Part shown: positions 22,101 through 33,900 of the stretch, in pieces
Layout of the letters: each line of letters begins with the position of its first letter
Position numbering within the stretch: the first letter of the stretch is position 1
NCBI GenBank assembly: GCA_016098155.1
Contig: JAAAJB010000002.1
Coordinates: 62,001 to 126,000, forward strand
DNA length: 64,000 bases
From: Actinomortierella ambigua
Lineage: Eukaryota; Mortierellomycota; Mortierellomycetes; Mortierellales; Mortierellaceae
Direction: 5' to 3'
Notes under the pieces: model-generated
Databases searched by the model: none
Seen by the model: the letters and a program-made list of their open reading frames with translations, nothing else
Told to the model about the DNA's origin: nothing
Position numbers and translations under genes: made by a program

Positions 22101-25100
22101 ACGCCTAAGCAATGCATGGAAAAACAAAAAAATAACAAGAACACCCAAGAAGAGAAACAGCAAAACATTGATGCATGCCAATGGTCAGACTTTTGACTTG
22201 CCTATCCTTTCTGTGGTTGCTCATGCAAAAAAACAAGTAGCACATGTTGCACACCCCGCACTTCGGATCTGCTGGGAGAGGCCGAAAGGAAACCCTATCC
22301 GCAGGTCTCCTCTCTCCCTCTCCTCTACCCCTTTCCCTCCTTCCGCGCGTTCACTCGTTCACTCACGCACAATTCCCCCCCCCCACCCCCACCTCCTATC
22401 TTTTTTTTCCCTAGCGTACACAAGTATGTACACATCGGCCATCTTTTTCTTGAGATGGTTGCCACTCGATTTGGCGGAAGCCTTTTTTTTTTTTTGCTCC
22501 CTGTCCCAGAGAATCCAAACCACCCTTTTCCCCTTTTTCCTCCTCTCTCCCTCTCATGTTTGGTTGGTTTGATGGTTTTTTTTTGTACCTGCCCTTGTTT
22601 TTTTTTTCCTCACACCCCACTCTCACTCACTCTCTTTCTCTCTCTCGCACTCTCCCTCGCCCTCTCTCTCTCTCTCTTTTGTTGTTTTCTATTTTGTGTT
22701 TTTTTTTTACGTTCCCTCTGTTCTCGTGTAACCCAATGCAGCTCATGCATGCTTACCATCTGCACCAGACATCATCACAATGCCTAGCCCAAAATCTGAC
22801 GTCGCTGACGCAGATGAGGTCGTCGTCGTCGCTGGCTTGTGGACAGAGTCGATCGCCATGTATGGCTGGAACCCATCTTGTACTCCCAGGCACATGTCCG
22901 AAGAGCCTGTTGTCGTCGCAGGGGTGGTTGCTGTTCCTGTCACGGCTGCCGCCGCCGCCGCCGCTGCTGCTGCTGCTGCTGCTGCTGCCGGTGAAACCAC
23001 AGCCGATGCTGCTGCTACTGCTGCTGCTGCTTGGGCCTGTGCCTGTGCATGCGGGGTTGCTGGTGGCTGCTGCTGACTACCACCAGTACTGCCTCCCCCA
23101 ACTGCCTGCTCCAACCGCCCGTGCAGCGATGACGCCGCCGTCGCGGACGACGACGAAGGCGATGTAAACTCGAGCTGCTGCAGCAACCGCACCGGGTCCT
23201 GCGTCAGCAGCGAGTGCGTCGCCCCCATGGTCAGCGGCGAGGCCGTGGCCGACGTCACTGAGGGAGGAGGAGGAGGCGGGGATGTTGGGGATGTGTAACC
23301 ATGGGTATGTGGCGCGTGGGACGACGAATAAGTGGTTGTTGCGGTTGTGGATGAGGACGAGGATGATGAGGAAGAGGAGGAGGAGGAAGAGGAGGCGTTG
23401 GAGGCGTTATTGTTGTTGTTGTAGTTGTATGATGATGAGCCAGTGTAGTACGACTGGTTGCCGGCAGTGGCGGCCGCCACCACGGCATTCGCTGCCGTGG
23501 ATGTCGGGGAAGAAAAGGACATGGGTTGCTGATGCTGCAGTGGACTTGTAAAGTGAGCCGGATAAGAAGAGGAGGAACCACCATTGTTGTGTTGGCCAGT
23601 GGCATAGCTTGTTGAGGGGGGTGAGGTACCATAATATGGGGAGCTGGCCCCAGAGTTGTAGCTACCTCCATTTCCACCACCACTGCCACTACCACTACCG
23701 CCAACGCCATTACTGCCATGACCGCTAACACCGAGAGGTGAGGCTTGGTAGACACTCATCGAGGCCATGGCTGGTGTGAGACGAGACAGGCCACTGGTCG
23801 AGCAGGAGGTATTCGACTCTACACTGCTCGTGCTCAAACACCGTGTGCGGTCGCCTCGTGGCGGGTATGGACTGGTCTGCAAGAGGTGGGAAAGTCGGTG
23901 GTTGTTGGCTGCTTGGAAGACGAGACCACTGCTATGGTGACTTGTCGTTCCCATTGACAACTGCTGATGCTGGCTCAAAGGGCTGCCATAGGTGGGTGGA
24001 GGGGAGAAGGCAACGCTGCTACTGCTGGGGGTCGAGTCCCGACGGGACCGACTTCGCAGGCCGTATGCTGTCTTGGAGGTCAAGGTGGGTGAGCGGTACT
24101 GTGTCAGGGACGAGGGCATGGGGGCCATTGGGGTGGACGTGGTTGTGAAAGAAGATGAAGAAGTTGCGGTTGTTGAGAAGGGTGTAGAGAGAGGGCTCAT
24201 GGTCGTCTGGCTCTGAAAGGAATCCAGAGAGGTGGGGGTGTGGGACGTGGAGGGGGTGGGAGGAGGAAGAGGAGGAGGATAAGAGTATGGATTGTGGTAG
24301 GAAGAGTTGTTGAAAGAAATGGAAGAGGCGAGAGGGGAGTGCGAGGAAGTTGTTTGTGGTTCCTCGTCATGTTGTTGTTGACGATGATGTTGCTGTTGTT
24401 GATGTTGGTCAAAAGGCGAGAGGGAGGCAGAGGGCTGTGGCTGCTGCTGGTGTGGTTGCTGCGAGGAGGGTCGAGTCGACAAAGGTGCTGCTTGGGAGTA
24501 GTCCATTATGCCGCTGTTGTTTGGACTTGCGGAGGAAGAGGAGGAAGAGGGAGAAGAGGACACAGGCAGTGCATGCAGGGCCGACAGAGAAGCACTCGAC
24601 GAGGAGGGCGACGAGGATGACAAGCCATTGGCAGGAGGGGCAGCCGATGCACCACCTGCACCCGCACCTGCCGCGGCTGAGGGTGACGACAGCGAATGGG
24701 AGGCCGAGGAGGCGCTGGCTGGGGCCCCCGATTCGTTGTCACCCAAGGACATGGACGAGGGCCGGCTGATCAAGGTGGCATGGGCGTATGCATATGTGGT
24801 GCTGGTGGTGGCGAGTGGGGACGGGGACGAGGACGATGAAGCACCTGCTGCGTCTTTCTTGGCTTCGGGTCCCTTGTCAACGTCATCATGGTCCATGTGG
24901 GGTGCATAGAGGGATGACCGCTTGGACGGAGAGTTCGAGTTGGAGGATAGTGACGGTGCAAGCACCATCGTGGCAGCTGTTCCTTGTAACGTCGAGGAGG
25001 CCAGTGAAACGGCGGAGGGTATGGATGATGAAGTGGACATGGAGGCAGGTGAGTCGAGAAAGCTCTGTTGGTGTTGCTGGTGTGAGTGTGTGTGCTGGGT

Positions 25101-25115
25101 TGAGTGCATTTGCAT
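19165..25115 (-). CDS. C2H2 zinc-finger + DUF3020-like transcription factor, Gln/Ser-rich
   Basis: Six exons (25115-22757, 22104-21943, 21716-21662, 21505-21387, 21243-21025, 20837-19165) join in frame to 1528 aa. The start is the first ATG of the long frame; an upstream exon is possible. Residues 1-786 are a Ser/Ala/Pro/Gln-rich activation-type region with a run of about 15 Ala. A C2H2 finger at about 833-859 is split by an intron: FPCGQCEK joins VFTTKSNLKRHLENINIH, with an unusual six-residue His-His spacing. Residues about 880-950 carry the basic segment RMRRWREANREK followed by NKFNDMRCRVYR and EEKEAWIQAEIEKR, matching my memory of the fungal DUF3020 domain. The last 550 residues are Gln/Ser/Gly-rich with a short basic RRRRSR cluster. 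A nuclear DNA-binding regulator is the natural reading; its targets are unknown. Confidence 0.85.
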
Positions 25116-25443
25116 ATCCTCGTTACTGCCTTGGTGGGCGTGGGCGTCACTCGTTGTGTGGTTGACGAAAATGGAAGCAGACGGACGGACGGACGGACCG
25201 ACGAACACAGACGATGGATGGACTGGAGAGGGTGGAAAAAGGGCGGACAGACCAAGTACCCGCGTGATGATAGTATGGGAGGGCTTCTTCTTTGTTCTCT
25301 TTTCTTCCCTCCTGTTGGTGCTGTTTGGACAGGCCTGCCTGCCGGTGAGGGTTGGATAACGGGAGAGGTGCGGGGGAGATGAGGAGCGGTTTACTGCTCC
25401 ACTGTTTTCTCCAGCTGTGTGCCGGTCCTGCGTCGGGCCCTAC

Positions 25444-25464
25444 AGTATGTATGTATGTATGTAC
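25444..25464. repeat. (TATG)n microsatellite
   Basis: About five tandem TATG units lie upstream of the transcription factor. A separate GGAC/ACGG tetranucleotide tract lies at about 25179-25199. Confidence 0.9.
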
Positions 25465-26704
25465 GTTTCGGGTCTTGTCCCTGGGGTTGGCCTTTGCTCC
25501 AGAAGAGGAAGAAGAAGAGCAGGAGGAAGCAAGAAAAAAAAAGGGCGGCAAGATTAAGTTTTTGAGAAGAGTAAAAGGGGATGGATATACACAAGTGCAA
25601 AAAGAGGCGGTCTGATACGCCGAGGAGAGGATGTAGAGGAGCGGATTATGCGATGAGGGCTAGAAGGATGACAGGGAAGCCGTCCAAGCTCGAATATCGG
25701 CAAAGTGGAAGAAGAGCGAAATAGCACAGGGAAAAGCGCAATAAAAGGTACACGCAGCCAAGATATTGGTACAAAGGACAAACGAAATCAAGGGGAAGTA
25801 GAATAATGGAGATGGTGTGTGTGTATGTGTACAGTACAGGCAAGGGATCAAAAAGAGTACAACAAGGGTTATGCGAACACAGCAAAAGCAGAGCGCAAAA
25901 GTTAATTAATAAAAGGCGGCAGTTGGATTTGCTCCGACCGCGAAACAGATAGAGGGATGGGATGGGCGTCGGTGCGTAAGATGGTGTAATCCGGGTGGAT
26001 GGTGTAGTGGATAATCGCTCGCCCTCGAAAAAAAAGAGGAAAGAAGGATTCGAGATGGATCCGTAGTTTGAAGGGAAAGAGAACGAGACAGAAAGAGAGA
26101 GAGAAAAAAAAAGGGAAAAGACACAACACAGAGAAAAGAGCAGAAAGTCTGTCAACAACAAGGAGAAAACAGATAGAGAGAGAGGGGGGAGGAGGAGGGA
26201 AGGAGGAAGTGTGCAAGATGGCGAGGGGAAATTTAGGGAACAGCGGCAGATAATAAAGGGTCGGGTCGATCCAGCGAGGTCACTGAAAGAGACATGTATA
26301 CTCACACACAAGCGCACGCACACGCGCACAGCGAAAGGGCGATGGATGGATGTGTATGTGTTTGTGTGTGTGTGTTTTTTTTTGTTTTTTGTTTTCTTCA
26401 CAGGGAAAGATGGACAGAGCGCAGGCTGAGAGTGGAAGTGAAGGAAGAGGAGAGAGGAACAGGCAGACACACACAGAGAGAGAGAGGGAAAGACAGAGAG
26501 ACAGACAGACAGAGAGAACAACAAAGAGGAGAGAGAATTCAAGGGGTTTGAGGACGTAGGGGGAGTAGGAAGGGGAAGAGGGGGTGGGCAAAGGGTCGAT
26601 GGATTTATACGGGTTGGTCCAACTTGGCCTTACTTTTTGTCTTCCTTCTTTTGTTGTTGTTCTTGCTGTTGTTGTTGTTGTTTCGTGCAGAGTTCAATGT
26701 TTGA

Positions 26705-26731
26705 TGGAGTGGAGTGGAGTGGAGTGGAGTG
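26705..26731. repeat. (GGAGT)n pentanucleotide repeat
   Basis: Five tandem GGAGT-type units are seen. A TTG-rich stretch (about 26650-26683) lies immediately before it. Confidence 0.9.
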
Positions 26732-27339
26732 AAATAGGGTGGACGTAGTGGTTTTCGTGGATACAGCGCTACTGTATGGTCGAACAACAGGTAACCAACC
26801 AACCAAGCAAGCAGGCTGGCAGGTAGGACTTTCTTGCAGACCTGTAGAGTAGCAAAGAAACACCAGTTATTATCATACTATTGCCCAGGTTATTTTTTTG
26901 TCCAGATAGACTTTTTTGACGTCGGTCAACGATGAATGAAGAGACCCAACAACAGCAGCAGGGTCGGCAATAATAACAATAATGAGAATAATAATAACAA
27001 TATAATACAATTAAAATAACAACAGCAGCATCAACATCGACATCGTCATCATCGTCACCATCGTTGTCGTCGTCGTTCTCCTCGTCCTCAAGCCTCCAAG
27101 GAATGTATACAGCATCATCAAACGAGGGCAGGTGCCCTGCGGTCTGGATTGTGCGCACAGCAAAGAGCCCTTCCATGTCACCCCTCTCAGGAGAACAGAA
27201 CGGAACCTCCAACAAGGCCAAAAAGAAGGGCGGAGGGTGACAGGACAGATCAGGATGCCCACAGCGTGTCCATCTTCTTCTCTCGAATGCTCTCCTGTGA
27301 CACGCCCGCATTAATCCCACATCCCATCTGCCCGACCTT

Positions 27340-27384
27340 CCCTCTCTCTCTCTCTCTCTCTCTCTCGTCCCTCTCTCTCTCTTT

Positions 27385-27416
<32 letters not shown>
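27340..27416. repeat. Interrupted (CT)n microsatellite
   Basis: Nearly continuous CT dinucleotides with a few interruptions. Confidence 0.95.
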
Positions 27417-28664
27417 GACTCGCTCTACTTTGCTCGTTTGTGTGTACACGCAGAGTTCGTTATTTCTCTTGGTCTGTGGCCCAGCGCAAAAAGCCCCCCC
27501 CCCAGGTGGTCGTCCATCTACCCTAACCCCTTCCACAGCACATCCTTCCCTCATGCTCCTCCATGTAGGTATTGGAGAGGGTACTCTATCCCTCTTACAC
27601 GCACATAAAAATACTCCCGTACAAAAAAAATTGGACAATTTGTCCTTGAGTGGTTGTGGGGATGGCGGTGTGCTATCGTTGGACCATGGGGGGGGGGTTA
27701 TCTCTGTAAAGTACAATGTTGGTGTTCGTCACTCACGAGAAAAACAAACACCAAGCAAATTGGCTCAGTTGAGGAAGCTCAGGATGATGGTAGAGGGAGG
27801 TAGTGGTGGTGTGTAGGCGTATGTTTGTCTGAGAGGAAGGGGGGGGGAGGGCGAGGAGGGGTTTGGAAGCAACGCGGGCTGACGCGAAATACGGTCCAAC
27901 CAGTGAAAACTCAAAAGCAAGCCTTGGGCTCAAAATCCCCTCGCGATCCAAGCTCAGCAAAAAAGAACCACTTTTTGTCTCTGATGTTGTGTGTCAGGAT
28001 GGGTGTGTGCGTGTGTGTACCGTATTGTCCACGGCACTGCCGCACATACTTCATTCTCGCCCTCGCCCTCTCTCTCCCTCTCGCACACACTCCCTCACCC
28101 TCTAAATCCCGCTCCCCGCTCTCTGTCCCACGTTGGCAACAGAACAGCCAGATCCAATTCATCTGCACAGAAATGCACAACACAGAGGGCATTCAAATGC
28201 GTGTTGTTTGCTGTCACCTTCCATCATCATATCAGGGAGATGAAATACAGGCACACACACAAAACAACTCAACACTAGAGTACACATAGAAAGAGATAGA
28301 AGAAGAGGACGAAAAAGAAAAGAAGAGAGGGAACAAGGGAGGAGGCCACAGGGTCAAAAAAAATTACCCGAAAACGACACGCGCACCACGTCAAGCCAAG
28401 TAAACAGCATAGAATTCCAATACAGGGAGAGAGAGAAAGAGACGGAGGCACAGGGAACTGCGATGACAGACTCTCGAGGCGCGCGCCAAAAAAATAACAC
28501 AAACGCACGAAACATGACATGACAGAGAAGGAGAGAGAGAGAGAGAGAGCGAAAGACGAGGGGACGAGGGAGGGGACTACATATCCCACCCATGTATGTA
28601 TGCAAAGCAGAGGGCGCCTATCTTTCTTTTCTTTCAAGATGGACGATGGCCACCCTTGTGCATC

Positions 28665-28731
28665 TCCTCCTACTCCTACTCCTTCTCCTACTCCCTCTAC
28701 TCCTACTCCCCCCACTCCTACTCCCCCCACT
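28665..28731. repeat. (CTCCTA)n-type hexanucleotide repeat
   Basis: Imperfect CCTACT/CCCACT units run for about 67 bp. They generate an apparent Pro-Thr repeat on one strand and Gly-Val/Gly-Ser on the other, but the frame is not part of a supported gene. Confidence 0.9.
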
Positions 28732-30000
28732 TCTTCTATCCCCTTCTAGGTTTCTTGTCACCTCTTTCTCCTCATCTTCTTGTGTTTGTTGCGACACATC
28801 AGACCTCTTTTTTTTCCTTTGCTTCTTTGCATCCGTGGATGACCTTCGACGTCGCGACAGGTAAGTGCAGGTTGGCAGCCCAAGACCAAGAAACCAACAA
28901 ACCAAAATCACTAGTAACAAACATCTAAAAACAACAACACAGCAACCACCACAACAATAACAACAGCATCGGCAACACCAAAAAATGCCACAACATAGAA
29001 CCACAACTAAGAGGATAGGGAAAAAAAACCCTAGACAGTGGCAGACGGAGGGAGGGGGGAAGAAGAGGGCACATTGGCCTCGAGTCCAGTTGGTTTGTGT
29101 CCCCCCCCCTCCTCTCTCTTTTCGCCGTCTGGTTGTCGCGCAGAAGACGACGCCGAGACGACGTGAACAACCAACAACCTCTCCAAGCATGAACGCCCTA
29201 AAAAAATAGCCACAGGCCATGGACAGATGGCAAGATTGGGTTCCCTCTCCCTCTCTTTCTCTCTTGCTCTCTCTCCTTTCCCTCCCTTCTGCCCCCCTCC
29301 TCCCTCTCTCTCCTTCCCCTCCCCCCACTCTACATGACATCTTTTCCCCCCCTTTTTTTTTCCTCGTTGCTCTCTGTGCGCAAAGTTGCAGGAATCTGTG
29401 CGAGGCAAAAAAAAAAAACAAAAAGGTCGACATGAAAAGTGCTGAAGGGAAGATTGTTGGATGCTGTTATCATTACGTACCAAGTCCGGCTTATTTTTGG
29501 ATTGTCGACGCGTAAAATAGAACGAAGAATCGCCGTGGGCTGTGGTAGATCGTGGATTAATGAAGACAATAAAGTCTTATGGCGATGTCGACTCTTTTTT
29601 TTGCTTGATGTTGCTGTAGTAGATGCACAGTCTATTGCGTTTGGGCGTGTGAGGTTGTGGCGAAGGCTCTGCCCAGAAAAATAAATGAAAAAGGCGCCAG
29701 ATCAAGTAAAATAGATCGAGTGCGCGGTGAAGGAGACAGAACAAGGAACGTTAAGCAGAAGGGGAGGGTAAGACAGAGAGAGGTAGAGAACAAGGAGTAG
29801 GAAAGGAGGGGGAGAATTCACAATATTCGAATGTTATTGCTGTTGTTGATGTTGATGTTGTTATTCTCCGTGTGAGGCAGGAGGAAGGAAGGAGGGATGG
29901 ATGGAAAGAGGAAGGAGCAGAGCAGGAGGAATGAGCGGCTGTGTACAATAAGAGTCTTCGAAGTGAGAGTGTGTGCTGACAAAGGAGGCAAGATAATGAA

Positions 30001-33000
30001 GCGGATGGACATTAAAAAAAACAAAAAGAGAAATAGGAAAGGCAAGCAATGCGGTGGGGGGTAAGACTCAACTATATATTTCGGGTGGAAGCAACGAGCC
30101 CCGGCTATGACTTTGGTCATCCGGTTACGGAGACAGAGCCCCTCTCCACTGTATACCCTTCGCTGCACGGATGTTATAGAAGAGGTGTTTGCCAAGTAGC
30201 CCTCCAAAAAGTCGTTTTCTGTCCAACACAACACCCATCCCCACAACTATCTTCCCCCCCCCCTTCCAACTCATTTGCTCGTGTATGTTTGTTGCCCAAT
30301 GGGAGTAGATCTGGCGCACCTACCCATCATAGGCACTTCAACGCAGGGATTGATGTGCAATTGGTTCTATGACCCGTGAAAACAAAAAAAGGTGCCTGGC
30401 ATCCGGACACTAAGAAGGACCGAAGGAACCATCTAAACCCTCCCTAGCTCCATTTCCCTCGCTCTGCCTGTCTCTATTCCCACTCTCTTTCTCCTCTTTT
30501 TCTGTTTTTTTTTCTCTTTGATTGTGCTCTGTGATGATACAATCGAGCATTTCGTGAGCATGAGCCATGCTGCATATTGTGCCCTTTGGCTGTCCCTTTT
30601 GGTCGGATATGCACACTCACCAAAGAGAACAGAGAGACAACAAACAGACAGATAGACAGACATAGACTACCAAGAGAAAAACGAGAGGTAATCAAACACA
30701 TACACATACACATACACATACACAGCAAAGGTAGTAACAAGAACAAGTCTACAACGACCCAACTCTCAGCGAACGTTGTCAGTCCAAGGTCAAATAGGGC
30801 GCCCTTTGGCCCTTTTTTCTTCGAAGCACTAACTAATCTGTGAGTTATATTCACATTCTGAAATTTATTGAATCCAAGTCAAAACAGGAGCAGGGGGGGG
30901 GAGGGTGTTGAGAAAAAAGGACCTGAATAGGAGAAGAAATGGAGAGAGACAGAGAAAGAGAGCAAGAGAGAGAAACACACATTTTTTTGGGGGGGAGGGT
31001 AGACGGGTGGGAGGGCGATGGGGACTTCCCTCCATGGCCAACTTGACCTAAGCGGGGAGCTCATTCGAGCGCCGAAAAGACCCAACCCCTTGTTCGCTGT
31101 TGATTTCTTTCAACGTGAGTCGCGAGCAATGAGTGTGGACATCATTTTTTTTTTTTTGCCTTTCGGCGAGAAAAAAAAAAGATAGTGTCTACCTGCCCAG
31201 TCCCTTCAGCCAACATTGTGTGCACAACTCACTTATTCACCTACCCAACTCACTCACTCACTCACTCACTCACTCACTCACTCACTTATTCACTCACTCA
31301 CTCACTCACTCACTCACTTATTCACTCACACGCACAGCTCAAAAGCAGTAACTGACCCCTAGTCCAAGATCTCTCTTGCCTGCTTCGCCCAATGCGACCA
31401 ATGTGCGAGTCTTGTCGCTGTGTTCGATTCCCGTCCGTCCAGTCAATAGTCTTTGCATTTTCACAGGCATTAAACAGCCGAAAGAGAATCCAAACGCAAA
31501 AACAACAATTACTCACTAGGCCTCTCTTTGGAGTACCATTGGTGCAAAGGTTCAGTGTGTATGTGTGTGTGTGCGATTTATCCCTAAAGTGTTCTCTCAA
31601 GGTGCCTAGCAGTTCCGACCCCTCACCACTTGCAAAGGGCCCTTTTTTTAGTTCTCTCTTCACCGCGAGGAGGAAGAGGGGTGCTCCTCATTGCCCAAAA
31701 AAAATCATCGTTGCCTCGATGAGCAAAAGGTACCATGGGGAGAGGAAGCGGGAGACAACAAACAGATAAAGAAACAACACACAAACAGCAAGGCTGCAGG
31801 AGGAGGAGTCAGAGTACTCTCGCACATATTGAGGATAGAGCGATGGTTAGACATGAGGTACTTTTGGAGAAGAGGAATAGATAGATTGCATGCATCCTCT
31901 CCCCTCGGATCCTGAGCTGCTCAGTCTCCATCACCTTCTCCCTCTCTCTCTCTACCCCTCACCCTCATTTGCACACACAGAAGAACGCAAATCTCTCACT
32001 CCATCTCAGGTCCACACGACCCATGGCTGACTCCTATTTTTTTTCCCTCTGTGTCCTTGTGTTCACAGCGACGGGTCCTGAACGGGCCACTTGACCTCAG
32101 CTGTGTGTTGTTGTCAATCGTTGCCAACAGGGCAGCTTTGGTGCCACTGTTCTTTGGACCCATAACCTTATACTCTTTGCGTTCACAATACATTGTGGGC
32201 TGTATTGTTTTTTTTTCTTGGTTGTGTGTGTGTTTTTTTTGTAACAAGACTCTCTCCCCTTCTCCTGCGTTTTGGCCTCCTCTTCCCTTTCATCGAGCTT
32301 GACTCTGATAGGCCGCGGCACGCCCAACCTTAATCGACTTGATTGGCGCACCATCACACAAAATACAGAAAACAAAATACAGTGCCCCCCCCCCTCCAGT
32401 TGCCGCCACTTTGCTTCTCGGCACACTGATGCCTATTGCGTTATTCCCGTTGAGTATGGAGCTTTTTTGCACACCCCGCTGTATGGTTTGTAGTACACCA
32501 AAATAAAGTATTATTCTATGCACCTAAGGCACATCTGACATGAGAGAACGAGAGAGAAAAAAGAAGTAGCAAACTCTTCATCTCACCGATGAGCGCATAG
32601 AGAAAAAAAAACTGTAGGAATGGATGCTCCTGTGCACCACATGAACCGTTGGAACACCGTTGATATCGCTTGGTTTCATCCATTGGCATGTTCTAACAAC
32701 CGTGTTTGTACTAGTTAGGCGTAAAGGGCCTTTGTTTCTTGGTGACAGTAAGAACCGTGTAGGAGGATCTTCCAAGGTGGCCTTTTTTTTCTCTTCTCTT
32801 CACAAAAAAAAAAAAAACACCAACGACCCCTCTTGCCCCCCCCTTTTTGGATGTTTATCGAACAAAACGAGTACCTTCTCTGTTCTTGTTCACGCTGTTC
32901 TGTGCGTGATGCATCTCTGTCATCCAGCTGCATGAACACAAAAGACCTTGGCGCAGGAATTCAAAATGTTCCCGATTCTTCATCACTGCACACAATAATC

Positions 33001-33900
33001 AAACAAACATTATTCTATTCTGTGTAAGAGGATCAACGTTTCGTGTTTCCTGCATACACACTCCCTTCCTTCGATCGGTGAGATTTGACTATAATTTCAA
33101 CCGCTACAATAGAAGAGAACGAGAATGATGGTGGGGGGAAGGGGGAAAGAGCATTGCTGACTGTCCTGAACCACTACTGTAGAGGGAGAGGTACGGGTGA
33201 CAGCAAAGACACGAGTCATTTAAGAAGCAGGGACAAGGGGAGTGTAAGGGTAACGATATTTCCAGATTACAACCCTATTCTTTACCTGATCTTCTCGTGA
33301 ACGGTGTTGTCCATACTCCATGACAAAGGAGATAGGCAACACTCTCCTTGCTGAAGACATACGTACATGGTCCACATCAACCTTGTTGGCAGGGATACTG
33401 AGTCTCTAAATCTAAGAGCGCACCTCTCTCGTTCCATCTCTGACTCTTAGAGAGGGGTAAGGGAAATAGGACTCTGATCTCGGTCTGTCCTCGAATATAC
33501 GTCATTTTCTTCATCAGGGTGGCCCCTCTTTCCTTCCTACATACATCCATACGCAGATTGCCCTTCCATGTAGACGCAAGATACCATCGTGACTCACCTG
33601 AGGAAAGGAGGCCTCTCTCCCTTTCTCTGTCTCTTACACACACACACACTCTCTCTCTCTGTCCAGCGTGACTTCACCAGCAGACCTCAAAAGGCGGGCT
33701 ATGTTGGCGTTCTGACCTCAACGAGACGCCACCGCGGACCCCAACGCGGGACTAATCATGTGGTGCGCAGAAAGCTCCTCTGCGGAGCAGGACGGGATGG
33801 AAGTGAGGGGGTGGGGGCGGGATGTCTCCCCTTCACACTCGCTCCCCGCCCTGGCCTTTTCACTTGGCATTCGTTTGGTTAAGCCTGAGTAAACCGTTGC
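30001..33900. other. Gene desert part 3
   Basis: No supported gene was found. Patches of normal-complexity sequence at about 30.05-30.40 kb and 33.66-33.90 kb contrast with the surrounding repeats and could be exons of an unannotated non-coding RNA or remnants of genes; I recognised neither. The 10-mer GCCCTTTGGC recurs at 30581 and 30801. Confidence 0.4.
31248..31328. repeat. (CACT)n tetranucleotide microsatellite
   Basis: About 18 CACT/ACTC units are interrupted twice by TTATTCAC, suggesting duplication of an interrupted block. Confidence 0.95.

Larger units (their letters stand above)
25116..27100. other. Gene desert part 1: purine-rich upstream region of the transcription factor
   Basis: The plus strand is strongly purine-rich from about 25.5 to 26.6 kb, interrupted by GT/CA tracts. 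It may include the promoter, long 5' leader or first exon of the transcription factor gene. Apparent long minus-strand frames here are Leu/Ser/Phe-rich shadows of GA tracts and are not supported as genes. Confidence 0.5.
27101..30000. other. Gene desert part 2
   Basis: This part alternates pyrimidine-rich and purine-rich stretches. A CAA/CAC-rich stretch lies at about 28.9-29.0 kb and a long C/T stretch at 29.24-29.37 kb. No open frame has a protein-like composition or a linkable splice pattern, and no RNA gene was recognised. Confidence 0.45.

Noticed and set aside
25646..26542. 298-codon minus-strand frame rich in Leu, Ser, Cys and Phe
   Set aside because: It is a translation of GA/GT-rich tracts; there is no non-repetitive protein segment and no splice link.
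26769..27716. 315-codon minus-strand frame
   Set aside because: It passes through a CT microsatellite (Arg-Glu run) and has no recognisable motif outside it.
28618..29433. 271-codon minus-strand frame
   Set aside because: It is dominated by repeats (Gly-Ser-Arg and Cys runs) and lacks supporting splice sites or family likeness.
31248..31328. Possible CRISPR-like or telomere-like array
   Set aside because: It is a simple tetranucleotide tract without spacers, and the genome is eukaryotic.
31380..31450. T-loop-like string TTCGATTCC suggesting a tRNA
   Set aside because: The flanking bases do not pair as a T stem, and no acceptor or anticodon arm could be built.
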